Shown here: in pieces, positions 54,852-63,471 of the stretch
Layout: each line of letters begins with the position of its first letter
Numbering within the stretch: position 1 is the first letter of the stretch
Source of the DNA: SG8-30 sp963710135
Lineage (GTDB): Bacteria; Pseudomonadota; Gammaproteobacteria; Steroidobacterales; Steroidobacteraceae
NCBI GenBank assembly: GCA_963710135.1
Contig: CAVPYY010000003.1
Span: 965,882-1,029,881, forward strand
DNA length: 64,000 nucleotides
Reading direction: 5' to 3'
Made by a program: the position numbers and the translations under genes
The notes under the pieces: model-generated
Told to the model about the DNA's origin: nothing
The model's input: the letters and a program-made list of their open reading frames with translations, nothing else
Databases searched by the model: none

Positions 54852-55571
54852 ATGATCCTCCTGCGTCGATTGCGGCACGGCCTGACCGTGCTGCCCCTGA
54901 TCGTGTTGACAGCTTGCGGCGGCTCGCAGCCCGCGGACGTCGAGGCCGACGACGACGCACGATCCGCTGACGCCATCGAGGACTCCGCCATGCCTTCGTC
55001 CGGCGGCGCCAGTTCCGGGGATCACGTCGCCGAGCTGATGGACGCGCGGGTGATCCGCTGGTCTGTCGTCGGCGACTACGCCGGCGAAGACCTCATCCTG
55101 AACGTCGGGACAAACGGCTATGCCCCGGTTACCGATCATGTCGAACTGACTTTCGACTACACGAACGAAGGTAACGGCGGACTCACCGGCGAGCCCAAGG
55201 TCGTCAACTTCCCGAGCGTCATGGGCGCGCTGCGCAACGGCGCCGAGGGCTGCCGGGCGCCGACCGTGTCGGGCCCCTACGAGCACTCGACCATCGAACA
55301 GTTGAAGAACGGATTTGGTGGGCAGCTCACCATGGTCGTCCGCACCGACTACCCGGAAGGCGCGGTTCCGGTCGCCTGCACCGGTGGCGACCAGGCATCC
55401 CCGGCCCGCAGCTCCACCACCGAAACCGACTTCATCGTGCCGGGCATCGGCATGCTGACGATGGCCGATGCGCTCACCGGCGACGACCTGCGCGTCGCAC
55501 CCGACAAGCGCTCCTTCATCGTCAAGCGCTACGGCTGGACCTACACCTACACGCCGAGCCGGGTGCGCTAG
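54852..55571 (+). CDS. Lipoprotein of unknown function
   Basis: 239 aa with a lipoprotein signal (VLPLIVLTACGG). A 40-residue acidic linker is followed by a beta-rich domain: VIRWSVVGDYAGEDLIL, DHVELTFDYTNEGNG and DKRSFIVKRYGWTYTYTPSR. Two Cys residues (EGCRAP and PVACTG) could form a disulfide. Not recognised. It lies 55 bp after the RND gene with no terminator seen and may be read through. Confidence 0.62.
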   Translation: MILLRRLRHGLTVLPLIVLTACGGSQPADVEADDDARSADAIEDSAMPSSGGASSGDHVAELMDARVIRWSVVGDYAGEDLILNVGTNGYAPVTDHVELTFDYTNEGNGGLTGEPKVVNFPSVMGALRNGAEGCRAPTVSGPYEHSTIEQLKNGFGGQLTMVVRTDYPEGAVPVACTGGDQASPARSSTTETDFIVPGIGMLTMADALTGDDLRVAPDKRSFIVKRYGWTYTYTPSRVR

Positions 55572-55749
55572 CTCACGACGCCGGGCGACCAGTTGATGTC
55601 AGCGCCGGCTCGGGTGAGCGGCCGGCTGTTCTGCTCGCCGCGTTACAATGGCGAGGCTTGGCGTCGTCGTTTCTGGACGAGGGACCCGGCAGCGTTCGAC
55701 GCTACTCCACCACGATCGATGTGGAATGGAGCTTGCCGATGAGGATTCC

Positions 55750-57389
55750 ATGAGCACCTGCCTCACCCGTGACCCGGCCGAGATCTTCAACCAGCCGAAG
55801 CCGCTCGAGGACTACAACCCGTTCGAGGCCGACGCCGCGCTGTCCGAGGCGCTCGCGCGCGAGGGTGGCGGCTGGGGGCGGCAGCAGGCGAGCGACTTCG
55901 CAGTGCGCATGGGCTCGAAGGAAGTCCTGCAGCTGGGCGAGCTGGCCAACCGGCACACGCCCGAGCTGCATACCCATGACCGCTTCGGTCATCGTATCGA
56001 CGAGCTGGAGTTTCATCCGGCGTGGCACGAGCTGATGCGCCTCGGCATCGAGGCCGGCCTGCACGCGATGCCCTGGACCGATCAGCGTCCGGGCGCGCAG
56101 GTCGTGCGCGCCACGCTGATGATGCTGCGCCACCAGGTCGAGGAGGGCGCGAGCTGCCCGATCACCATGACCTTCGCGGTGATTCCGTCGCTCCGGCTGG
56201 CGCCGGAACTCGCCGCGTTCTGGGAGCCGCGCGTGCTGGCCTGCGAGTACGACCCGCGCTCGATGCCCGCCGCCGACAAGCGCGGCGTGCTGTTCGGCAT
56301 GGCGATGACGGAGCGCCAGGGCGGCACCGACGTGCGCGCCAACACCACGCGCGCCGTGCCGGCAGGCAATGGCGCGTATCAGCTGACCGGCCACAAGTGG
56401 TTCTGCTCGGCGCCGCAGTGCGATGCGTTCCTGGTGCTGGCACAGACCGAGGGCGGGCTGTCCTGCTTTCTGCTGCCGCGCTGGCTGCCGGACGGCACTC
56501 GCAACCGCATGCACATCCAGCGGCTGAAGGACAAGGTCGGCAATCGTTCGAACGCCTCCAGCGAAGTGCTGTTCGACGGCGCGCTGGCCTGGATCATCGG
56601 CGAGCAGGGTCGTGGTGTCGCCAACATCATGGAGATGGTGCGCCACACCCGGCTCGACTGCGCGCTGGGTTCCGCGGCGACGCTGCGGCGCGCGGTCGCC
56701 GAGGCCACGCACCACGCGGCGCAGCGCGAGGTGATGGGCACGACGCTGGCGCGTCAGCCGCTGATGCAGTCGGTGCTGGCGGATCTCGCGCTCGAGTCGG
56801 AGGCCTCTACGGCACTGGCCTTGCGGTTGGCAGGCGCCTTCGACCGCGCGGCGGGCGACGAGGCAGAGCGCGCGTTCGCGCGGGTGGCCACCGCCATCGG
56901 CAAGTACTGGATCACCAAGCGCGCGACCGCGGCGCTGGCGGAGGCCCTCGAGTGCACGGGCGGCAATGGCTTCGTCGAGGAATCCCCCATGGCGCGCCTG
57001 TATCGTGACGTGCCGGTCAATGCCATCTGGGAAGGGTCGGGCAATGTGCAGTGTCTCGACGTGCTGCGCGCGCTGACGCGGGACAAGGCGGCGGGCGGGA
57101 TCCTGCTCGATGAGATCAACTGCGGCCCGCGGCGCGGATGCCGGCTTCGATCGGCTCGCCGCCGAGCTTGGGCGCGACCTGGCGCAGCCGGCTCCGGAAG
57201 CCGGCGCGCGCCGCCTTGTCGGACGCCTCGCGATCGCACTGCAGGCGTCACTGCTGCTGCGTTACGCACCCACGCCGGTGGCCGAAGGATTCTGCCGCGC
57301 GCGGCTCGGAGAATCCGCCAGCCTGCTGTTCGGCGCACTGCCGACCCGGCATCGACAGCGCCGCCATCCTCGAGCGCGCCACCCCATAA
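55750..57389 (+). CDS. aidB: AidB-like acyl-CoA dehydrogenase
   Basis: 546 aa, the length of AidB. Features: FNQPKPLEDYNPFEADAALSEAL N terminus, CPITMTFAVIP, FGMAMTERQGGTDVRANTTR (FAD/substrate loop), LTGHKWFCSAPQCDAFLVLAQ, LKDKVGNRSNASSEV, LDCALGSAATLRRA and VPVNAIWEGSGNVQCLDVLRAL. In AidB the flavin domain is retained but DNA binding is proposed; alkylation-damage role is from the E. coli protein. An indel near 57115 shifts the last 90 residues, so the stop is 57389 (frame ...SAAILERATP). GAGGA precedes the ATG at 55750. Confidence 0.83.
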
Positions 57390-57392
57390 ATA

Positions 57393-57456
57393 GGGGACAT
57401 TCTCTATTTCCCGCGCGTTCGGCTAGACGCTGCGGTGAACAATAGAGAATGTCCCC
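57393..57456. repeat. REPIN-like palindrome 1
   Basis: Left half GGGGACATTCTCTATT (57393-57408) and right half AATAGAGAATGTCCCC (57441-57456), exact inverted copies 32 bases apart. Lies between the AidB-like gene and the small Cys-rich gene. One of four such elements from 57.4 to 61.9 kb. Confidence 0.9.
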
Positions 57457-57529
57457 ATTTTCGAGAACGCTGTATAGTCCGCCCCCCGCCGCCGGCAGTA
57501 CGGCGGTTTGGAGCCCGAGCGAGACCGTC

Positions 57530-57793
57530 ATGAAGCGCGCCGCCACTGAAAGAGCCCGCACGCTGGACCGCTGGCGTGAACACCTGCGTCGTCACGACGC
57601 AAAGGTGGATTGCGTCTGCGAACGACAAGCTGGCCGCTTCCGCAAGGCGCAGCGGGTCGGCGGATGCCGGCGCGCACGCTGCTGGCTGTGTCACGGCGAC
57701 AAGCTCGCCGGCCTGCCGACGCTGCAGGAACGCCGCGCCGACGGGCGGATGCGTGCGGGCATGGCCGAGGCGGGCGGTCGGGCCGGGACTTAG
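57530..57793 (+). CDS. Small Cys-rich protein, possibly zinc-binding
   Basis: 87 aa, very basic, with VDCVCERQAGRFRKAQRVGGC and ARCWLCHGDKLAGLPTLQER. Five Cys and one His between 29 and 57, CxC...C...CxxCH, suggest a zinc ribbon or metal site. I recall uncharacterised proteins with this pattern but cannot name the family. Lies between two REPIN elements; a TATAGT box at 57473 may be its promoter. Confidence 0.55.
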   Translation: MKRAATERARTLDRWREHLRRHDAKVDCVCERQAGRFRKAQRVGGCRRARCWLCHGDKLAGLPTLQERRADGRMRAGMAEAGGRAGT

Positions 57794-57821
57794 TGCGCTG
57801 TCGTTGTAGTACGCTTGCGCC

Positions 57822-58502
57822 ATGCGCAACCTCCTCGACGGCAAGCGCGTCCTGATCACCCAAGCCCGCGAGTTCATGGGTCCGACGCTGTGTGCCGTGT
57901 TCGCCGAGCAGGGCGCTGAAGTCGTCGCAAGCACCGAAGCTCTGCGCGAGCCGGAGGCGGCCGCAGGCGTCGTGCAGGTGGCGGGCGACATCGACGCGAT
58001 GGTCGTGAATCTCGCGATCGCTGCGCCCAGCACGCCGGCGGCGGACGTCACCGAAGGGGAATGGCGGGAAGTCTTCGCCGCGCTGGTGGATCCACTGCCG
58101 CGGCTAATCGGTGCGGTGCTCCCAGGCATGACAGGCCGCGGCGGCGGCAAGATCCTGGTGATGGGCAGCGCCTCGGCGCTGCGCGGCATGAAGCGCGCGT
58201 CGACCTACAGCGCCGCCCGCGGCGCGCAACTCGCCTACGTGCAGGCGATCGGCGTCGAACTCGCCGCGAGCAACATCCACGTCAACGCCATCGCGCAGAA
58301 CTTCGTCGACAACCCGACCTACTTTCCGCCCGAGGTGCAGGCCAACCCGCGCTTCCAGGAACGGCTCAAGCGGGAGGTGCCGCTCGGGCGCCTGGTCTCG
58401 GCGCGCGAAGACGCCGAGTTCGCGGCCTATCTGTGCAGTGACGCGGCCAGCTGCTTCGTCGGGCAGGTCTTCCCGGTCTGCGGCGGCTGGGTGGCGCGCT
58501 AG
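57822..58502 (+). CDS. Probable halohydrin dehalogenase (SDR-derived)
   Basis: 226 aa. Looks like a short-chain dehydrogenase but lacks the Gly-rich NAD(P) motif: the first loop is VLITQAREFMGP, matching the halide-pocket signature T-X4-F-X-G (T13, F18, G20). The catalytic set is S116-X12-Y129-X3-R133 (MGSAS...TYSAARG), i.e. Arg instead of SDR Lys, the second signature of halohydrin dehalogenases. The end RLVSAREDAEFAAYLCSDAAS and GQVFPVCGGW aligns with that family. It would convert vicinal halohydrins to epoxides and halide, or open epoxides. Stop codon TAG is shared with REPIN 2. Confidence 0.8.
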   Translation: MRNLLDGKRVLITQAREFMGPTLCAVFAEQGAEVVASTEALREPEAAAGVVQVAGDIDAMVVNLAIAAPSTPAADVTEGEWREVFAALVDPLPRLIGAVLPGMTGRGGGKILVMGSASALRGMKRASTYSAARGAQLAYVQAIGVELAASNIHVNAIAQNFVDNPTYFPPEVQANPRFQERLKREVPLGRLVSAREDAEFAAYLCSDAASCFVGQVFPVCGGWVAR

Positions 58503-58582
58503 GGGACATTCTCTATTGGCTGCTCTGTGCCGGCCCCATTCTCGAAGGCGACGTCGCAACAAAAAAAAGAAAGAATGACCCC
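58502..58582. repeat. REPIN-like palindrome 2 (right half degenerate)
   Basis: Left half GGGGACATTCTCTATT at 58502-58517 begins in the stop codon of the dehalogenase gene. A decayed right half AAGAAAGAATGACCCC at 58567-58582 (13 of 16) ends at the base before the DUF429 ATG and includes its purine-rich ribosome-site region. The spacer is 49 bases. Confidence 0.75.
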
Positions 58583-59344
58583 ATGATCAGATCCACTACC
58601 TTCCTCGGCGCCGACCTGGCCTGGGCGGTCGAGAAGCGCACATCCGCCATCGCGGTGCTGCGTGGCGACGCGAATGGCGCCGAGCTTGTGGCGCTCTCCG
58701 GGCCGATTATCGGCTCATCGCGGGTTGTGGAGTTCATCGCCGGGCAATCGTCGCTCGACAGCGTCATGGCGGTCGACGCCTCACTGGTGGTGACCAACCC
58801 GACAGGCCAACGCGCTTGCGAGAAGCAGGTGAGCCAGCGCTTCGGCGCGCGTGGCGCATCCTGTCACTCGACCAGCCTGGCCAAAGGCTACGCGCGCACC
58901 GGCATGCAACTCGTGCAGGACCTCAGCCTGCACGGCTTTACCCATGATTTCGACCTTTCCCAGGCGCGGCAGCGGCCCGGCCGCTGGCTGTTCGAGGTCT
59001 ATCCCCATCCGGCGATGATCCAACTGTGGGGCCTGCCGCGGATCATTCCGTACAAGAAAGGCTCCGTTGCGCAAAAGCGAATGGGTCTGGCGACGCTGGT
59101 CGCGCATCTGCACCGCTTGTGTGCGCCGCCCTTCGGCCTGCTGGAGAATGAACTACTGCGCCAGACTCTGGGCCGCAACCTGCCGGCGCTGCGCGGCCAG
59201 CGGCTGAAGGACCATGAGGATACGCTCGATGCCCTTTTCTGCGCCTATCTCGCCTGGCATTGCTGGCGCTGGGGCGCAGAGCGCAGCGAGATGATCGGGA
59301 CTCTCGAGAACGGCTACATCGTTGTGCCGAAGGCGTCAGACTGA
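58583..59344 (+). CDS. DUF429-family protein (predicted RNase-H-like nuclease)
   Basis: 253 aa. FLGADLAWAVEKRTSAIAV with the first Asp, MAVDASLVV with the second, WLFEVYPHPAMIQLWG, and KDHEDTLDALFCAYLAWHCW with the last acidic cluster. The DUF429 fold is predicted to be an RNase-H-type nuclease; no biochemical role is known. ATG at 58583 in the right half of REPIN 2. Confidence 0.85.
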   Translation: MIRSTTFLGADLAWAVEKRTSAIAVLRGDANGAELVALSGPIIGSSRVVEFIAGQSSLDSVMAVDASLVVTNPTGQRACEKQVSQRFGARGASCHSTSLAKGYARTGMQLVQDLSLHGFTHDFDLSQARQRPGRWLFEVYPHPAMIQLWGLPRIIPYKKGSVAQKRMGLATLVAHLHRLCAPPFGLLENELLRQTLGRNLPALRGQRLKDHEDTLDALFCAYLAWHCWRWGAERSEMIGTLENGYIVVPKASD

Positions 59345-59365
59345 GCTTACGGCCGGGGAGACACC

Positions 59366-59719
59366 ATGCAACTCATCGCGAATGTCGTCGTGGCGCTCGT
59401 CGCGCTCATACACATATATATCCTGGTGCTGGAGATGTTCCTGTGGGACAAGCCCGCGGGGCTTCGCGCCTTCGGGCAGACGCAGGAGGCGGCGCGAGCC
59501 TCCAAGGTGCTCGCCGCCAACCAGGGCCTCTACAACGGCTTTCTCGCCGCCGGACTCGTGTGGGGGTTGATCCTTGGCACCGAGGGGCTCGGGGTGAAGG
59601 TCTTCTTCCTCAGCTGCGTGCTGATCGCGGGCCTGTATGGCGCCGCCACTGCCAGCCGCAAGATCCTGTTCGTGCAGGCACTGCCGGCGGCAGTGGGGTT
59701 GGCGCTGCTGCTGGCATAG
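59366..59719 (+). CDS. DUF1304 membrane protein
   Basis: 117 aa, four helices: IANVVVALVALIHIYILVLEMFLW, NQGLYNGFLAAGLVWGLI, VFFLSCVLIAGLYGA and FVQALPAAVGLALLLA. EMFLW and NQGLYNGFLA are DUF1304 hallmarks. Function unknown. GGGGAG precedes the ATG; the TAG stop is the first part of REPIN 3. Confidence 0.87.
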   Translation: MQLIANVVVALVALIHIYILVLEMFLWDKPAGLRAFGQTQEAARASKVLAANQGLYNGFLAAGLVWGLILGTEGLGVKVFFLSCVLIAGLYGAATASRKILFVQALPAAVGLALLLA

Positions 59720-59760
59720 GGGACATTCTCTATTTCTGCTCCGAAATAGAGAATGTCCCC
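59719..59760. repeat. REPIN-like palindrome 3 (compact hairpin)
   Basis: GGGGACATTCTCTATTTC and GAAATAGAGAATGTCCCC form a perfect 18-bp inverted repeat round a 6-base loop (TGCTCC). It starts in the stop codon of the DUF1304 gene. As RNA it would be a strong hairpin, and could act as a 3' end stabiliser or weak terminator. Confidence 0.92.
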
Positions 59761-59921
59761 ATTCCTGGTCGGTTGCCGTTGCAGCCATCCTGCGCTGTGA
59801 CGGTGGCCGCCGCGTCGGCGCACGAGCCCAGCCTTCACCTTCTCCCGATGCGGGTGCGCCGGCTCTGCGCTAGCCTGTCAAAAGATCACCCGACCCCAAC
59901 GAGTAGTAAAAGGAAATCGCT

Positions 59922-60332
59922 ATGAGTCTGTTTGGTAAGATTCTCGAGAAACTTGGTATTGGCAAGGCTGAGGCAGCACCCGCGCCGGCGCCGGCCACCC
60001 CGGCTGCAACACGACCAACCCCGGCCCCGGTGGCCAAGCCCGCCGCTCCGCCGCCGCCCAAGCCGATAGCCGTGGTCGACGTCGTTGCAAATCTGGAGAA
60101 GGCGGCCGCAGCGAATCCGCAGAAGCTCAACTGGAAAACATCGATCGTCGACCTGTTGAAGCTACTCGACATCGACAGCAGCTACGCCGCCCGCAAGGCG
60201 CTGGCCACTGAGCTAGGCTGTCCGGCTGAGTTGATGGGCGACTCGGCGAAGATGAACATATGGCTTCACAAGACCGTGCTCAAGAAAATCGCCGACAACG
60301 GCGGCAACGTCCCCAAGGATCTGCTGGACTGA
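59922..60332 (+). CDS. DUF3597-family protein
   Basis: 136 aa. SLFGKILEKLGIGKAEAAP, then a 40-residue Pro/Ala linker and the domain VVDVVANLEKAAAANPQKLNWKTSIVDLLKLLD and LGCPAELMGDSAKMNIWLHK. DUF3597 is a small helical family, possibly peptidoglycan- or phage-associated; no clear role. AAAGGAAA precedes the ATG. Cytoplasmic. Confidence 0.84.
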   Translation: MSLFGKILEKLGIGKAEAAPAPAPATPAATRPTPAPVAKPAAPPPPKPIAVVDVVANLEKAAAANPQKLNWKTSIVDLLKLLDIDSSYAARKALATELGCPAELMGDSAKMNIWLHKTVLKKIADNGGNVPKDLLD

Positions 60333-60353
60333 TCTCCGGCCGCTCTGCCGACG

Positions 60354-61760
60354 TCAGGTGCCTGGACTGGCCAGCCGCAGCGTCAGGGCGTCGGCCAGTG
60401 CGGTCAGCGCCCGGTGAAGCTCCGTCTCGAAGACCGCGGTGCCGGCATCGTCCGGGCAATAGTCCTCGACAGGATGGCATGCTACCGGCGACTCCACAGG
60501 CAGGCTGTCGAGCCCAACGTGGCGCGCGGCGGGATCGATGCTGACGTCGGCTGACATGTAGACCAGGTTTGCTGCGTACAGGGACGTGTTGGTGGCGGTA
60601 TCAGCGAGCCGCGCCAGCAGCCTGACTTCCAGGCAGTACGCACCACGCTTGGCGCACTCGCGGATCTTCACGCCTGCGATCCGTGCCGTCAGGGTCTGGC
60701 TCGCCGACTGCTCGGGCGGGGCGGGCTCCGCTTCGCCGGACTGCTGCCGCGCTACATCGTTCTCCGGCAGCGCCGCGGACAGCGCGGTCTCGAGCAGGGC
60801 AGAGACATGCATCTCGCCCATCTTTTGCGCCAGCCGCTCCGTGCACGGCAACAGCGACTTGCTGGTCATCGCGGCTTCTGCGCGGTCGGCGGCGTGGTCG
60901 ATGCCCTCGGCTGCCAGCACGACCAGCACGAACACGCTGCCGGTAGTCCCGATGACACTGCTTGGGCGTTTGCGCACGTCTCCAACGCCCGGCGCAACGT
61001 CGGTAACCGAGGACGTCTGCAGCGACAGCAATGCGAGATCGATCGGCCGGATTCCAGGGGCGAGATCACCGTATGCGACCAGCGGTACCGTGGAGAGGGC
61101 AGCAGTTGACGTCGGCAGGGTCGCGAGGAGCGCCTCGGCCTCGGTGCGTTCATCGAGCACCTTGAACGGCGGACAGTGGCCGACGAGACGGCCAAAGATT
61201 CCGCGCAGGCCAGCGCACTCTGCCAACAGCGTCCCAGCGTAGATTGTCTGCCCAGCCTCCGGGACCTGGAACCAGAATCCCTCAAAGGGCTCGAAGTCGG
61301 CAGGCCGCTTGCCGCCAACCAGGAACTCCTGCAGTTCCGCGTTCCAGAATACCTCGCGCGCCTTGATGGACGTGTTCGTGAGTGATCCATACCGCGCGCT
61401 ATCGAGGTGGTAGACGATCGCCGGTGGGTTCTGGTCCCGGCCAGGCGGCACAGCCAGCAGGAAGTAATCGCCTGGCGACAGGGTCAGGTAGATCTAGCCT
61501 TCCTTGCCAGATGGCTTTGAAGGCGATCGCAGCTTCTGAGGCTGTGGCGGAGTCTCGCCGCCGTCCAGTGGTGCCAGCAGCAACTTGAATCCCGACAACG
61601 GATCCAGCGCATTGCGGCGCTTGCCGTCGACGCTGGCCTCGAGCCTGAGCAGCACAACGGACTTGCCCTGCGCGCCCGCCGATTCGATAGGATCGTCGGC
61701 CGCCAGAGCGCTTCCGGCGAGCAGCATCGCTGCAACGATAAAGGTGACATTCTCTCGCAC
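60354..61760 (-). CDS. Exported protein of unknown function, interrupted by an in-frame amber codon
   Basis: About 468 aa if read through. A GTG start at 61760 gives a signal peptide (VTFIVAAMLLAGSALAAD) and a short beta region (VVLLRLEASVDGKRRNALDP). TAG at 61496-61494 interrupts, then in the same frame IYLTLSPGDYFLLAVPPG, FWFQVPEAGQTIYAGTLL, and a Cys-bearing C-terminal domain (AKRGAYCLEVRLLARLAD, VACHPVEDYCPDD) continue to 60354. Sharing one frame and one fold argues for a substitution error or a recent nonsense mutation. Not recognised. Confidence 0.6.
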
Positions 61761-61847
61761 TGCAAGAGCCCAGTCCCTTTTGCTGTATAGCGTCAGCTTT
61801 CGGCAAGCGTTCAGTCGCCGCATCGTGGCAAAGCGTAATGCCAAAAC

Positions 61848-61913
61848 GGGGACATTCTCTATTCCCGCTCGAAATAGAGAGTGTCCCCATTTCCCGAAAT
61901 AGAGAATGTCCCC
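61848..61913. repeat. REPIN-like element 4 (one left, two right halves)
   Basis: GGGGACATTCTCTATT (61848-61863), AATAGAGAGTGTCCCC (61873-61888, one mismatch) and AATAGAGAATGTCCCC (61898-61913). The two right halves are 25 bp apart. It lies between the divergent exported-protein and subtilase genes. A further GGTGACATTCTCT at 61743-61755 may be a relic in the exported protein's start. Confidence 0.88.
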
Positions 61914-61986
61914 ATTTCCGGGCGGGTTGCTCCTTCGCGCCCCGATATGGCATAGAGCAATCTTCCACGCTGCGACTTGGAGTGGC

Positions 61987-63462
61987 ATGAACGAGTACAT
62001 GGCCTATCCGGTCAGCCCCTTTCCGCAGGACGAGTTCCTGCTGAGTGCGGACTCGGCCACGCGCGACAAGCTCTCCCCGGTGCTCGCCGCACAGCTCGCC
62101 GCGAGTGGCGTCGCCGAGGCCATCGTCGTGCTGCGCGGACCCAAGGCCGGCCTCACTGCCGCGGAGAACGAGTCGCACGCGATGGCGGCTGCGCTGTGCG
62201 ACGCGTTCGTGGTGGACCGCAACTCGCCCGCGCAGATGATCCGCCGCGCCACGCGGCCCACTGCGGCGCGCGTGCGCAATCTCGAGCGCGCCGGCGTCAG
62301 CCTGGTCGATGGCGACATCGCCGCCGGCATGGCCGGCGAGTCACGCGCGAGCCTTTTCGCCGCACTGGGGGTGATGATCGGCGACGTGCGGGCCGACGGC
62401 GCCGAGCGCCTCGCCGCGGACGAGCGTGTCGAGTATGTCGCGAGCGCGGTGCCGTTCAGCCTGGTGCGCCCGGTGCGCTCAGCCAGCGCGAAACTCGGCA
62501 CTACGACCACCTGGGGCATCGAGCAGCTCGGCATTCCGAAGCTGTGGGCCGCGGGGCTCGACGGCAGCGGCGTGCTCGTCGGCCATCTCGACACCGGGGC
62601 CGACGGCACGCACCCCGCGCTGAAGAACGCAATCGAGAAGTTCCTGTACGTCGACCCAGCCGGCTTCCCGGGCAAGGGCGGCACGGCGTACGACACCGAC
62701 CGCCACGGCACGCATACCGCTGCCACGATCGCGGCGCGCGCGGTCAGCGGGCGCCATGTCGGCGTCGCGCCGGCGGCCAGTCTTGCGGTGGCCGCCGTTA
62801 TTGAGGGCGGCGACGCCGCGCGGCGCATCCTCACCGGCCTCAACTGGGCGGTCACGCAGGGCGTCAAGATCGTCAGCCTGTCGCTCGGCTTCCGCGGCTA
62901 CGTGGCCGATCTCTATCCCATCATGCAGCGCGTGCGCGAACGCGGCGTGCTGCCCGTGGTCGCCGTCGGCAACGAAGGCCCGGGCACCAGCCGTTCGCCG
63001 GGCAACTACGACCTGGTGCTCTCGGTCGGCGCGAGCGACAAGAACAAGCGCGTCGCCGGTTTCTCCTCCAGCCAGCGTTTCAGCCGGCCGGTGGACCCGA
63101 TCGTTCCCGACGTGGTCGCGCCTGGGGTGGACGTGATCTCGGCCGTGCCGGGCACAGGCTTCATGGCCATGAGCGGCTCGTCGATGGCCACTCCGCACAT
63201 CGCCGGGCTGGCCGCACTGCTGTGGCAGGCGAAACCGGACGCCACGGTCGATGAGATCGAGCGCTCGATCTTCCACAGCGCCACGCGCGGCAGGACGCTG
63301 ACCGAAGAGCGCGCCGGCCGCGGCCTGCCGGACGGGCCGAAGGCCTACCAGGCGCTGACCGGCACCAAGCTGCCTGCCGCGCCCAGCAAGACCAGCGGCC
63401 GACCGGCGTCGAAGGCGAAGGTCGCCGCCAAGCCACGGCGCACGGCCAAAAGAAAAAAATAG
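61987..63462 (+). CDS. S8-family subtilisin-like serine peptidase
   Basis: 491 aa from the ATG at 61987 with GGAG upstream; the earlier open frame starts inside REPIN 4 and is unlikely. An N-terminal propeptide-like region (LSPVLAAQLAASGVAEAIVVLRGP, DERVEYVASAVPFS) precedes the catalytic domain: Asp in VGHLDTGADG, His in DRHGTHTAATIAA, oxyanion Asn in VVAVGNEGPG and Ser in SGSSMATPHIAG. The C terminus is Lys/Ala-rich. No signal peptide, so cytoplasmic or non-classically exported. Convergent with a small gene that resembles its propeptide. Confidence 0.9.
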   Translation: MNEYMAYPVSPFPQDEFLLSADSATRDKLSPVLAAQLAASGVAEAIVVLRGPKAGLTAAENESHAMAAALCDAFVVDRNSPAQMIRRATRPTAARVRNLERAGVSLVDGDIAAGMAGESRASLFAALGVMIGDVRADGAERLAADERVEYVASAVPFSLVRPVRSASAKLGTTTTWGIEQLGIPKLWAAGLDGSGVLVGHLDTGADGTHPALKNAIEKFLYVDPAGFPGKGGTAYDTDRHGTHTAATIAARAVSGRHVGVAPAASLAVAAVIEGGDAARRILTGLNWAVTQGVKIVSLSLGFRGYVADLYPIMQRVRERGVLPVVAVGNEGPGTSRSPGNYDLVLSVGASDKNKRVAGFSSSQRFSRPVDPIVPDVVAPGVDVISAVPGTGFMAMSGSSMATPHIAGLAALLWQAKPDATVDEIERSIFHSATRGRTLTEERAGRGLPDGPKAYQALTGTKLPAAPSKTSGRPASKAKVAAKPRRTAKRKK

Positions 63463-63471
63463 CGGACGGCG

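Noticed and set aside
43771..61496. Amber recoding (pyrrolysine or stop reassignment)
   Set aside because: TAG also ends intact genes such as the TonB receptor, the dehalogenase and DUF1304; no Pyl genes are seen and the cysI site is a Tyr position one base away.
57393..61913. CRISPR array
   Set aside because: Repeats are palindromic halves at irregular distances of over 1 kb with genes between, not regular repeat-spacer units; no cas genes.
61906..61987. Upstream ATG at 61906 as the subtilase start
   Set aside because: It lies inside a REPIN repeat and encodes non-conserved residues; 61987 has a ribosome site.
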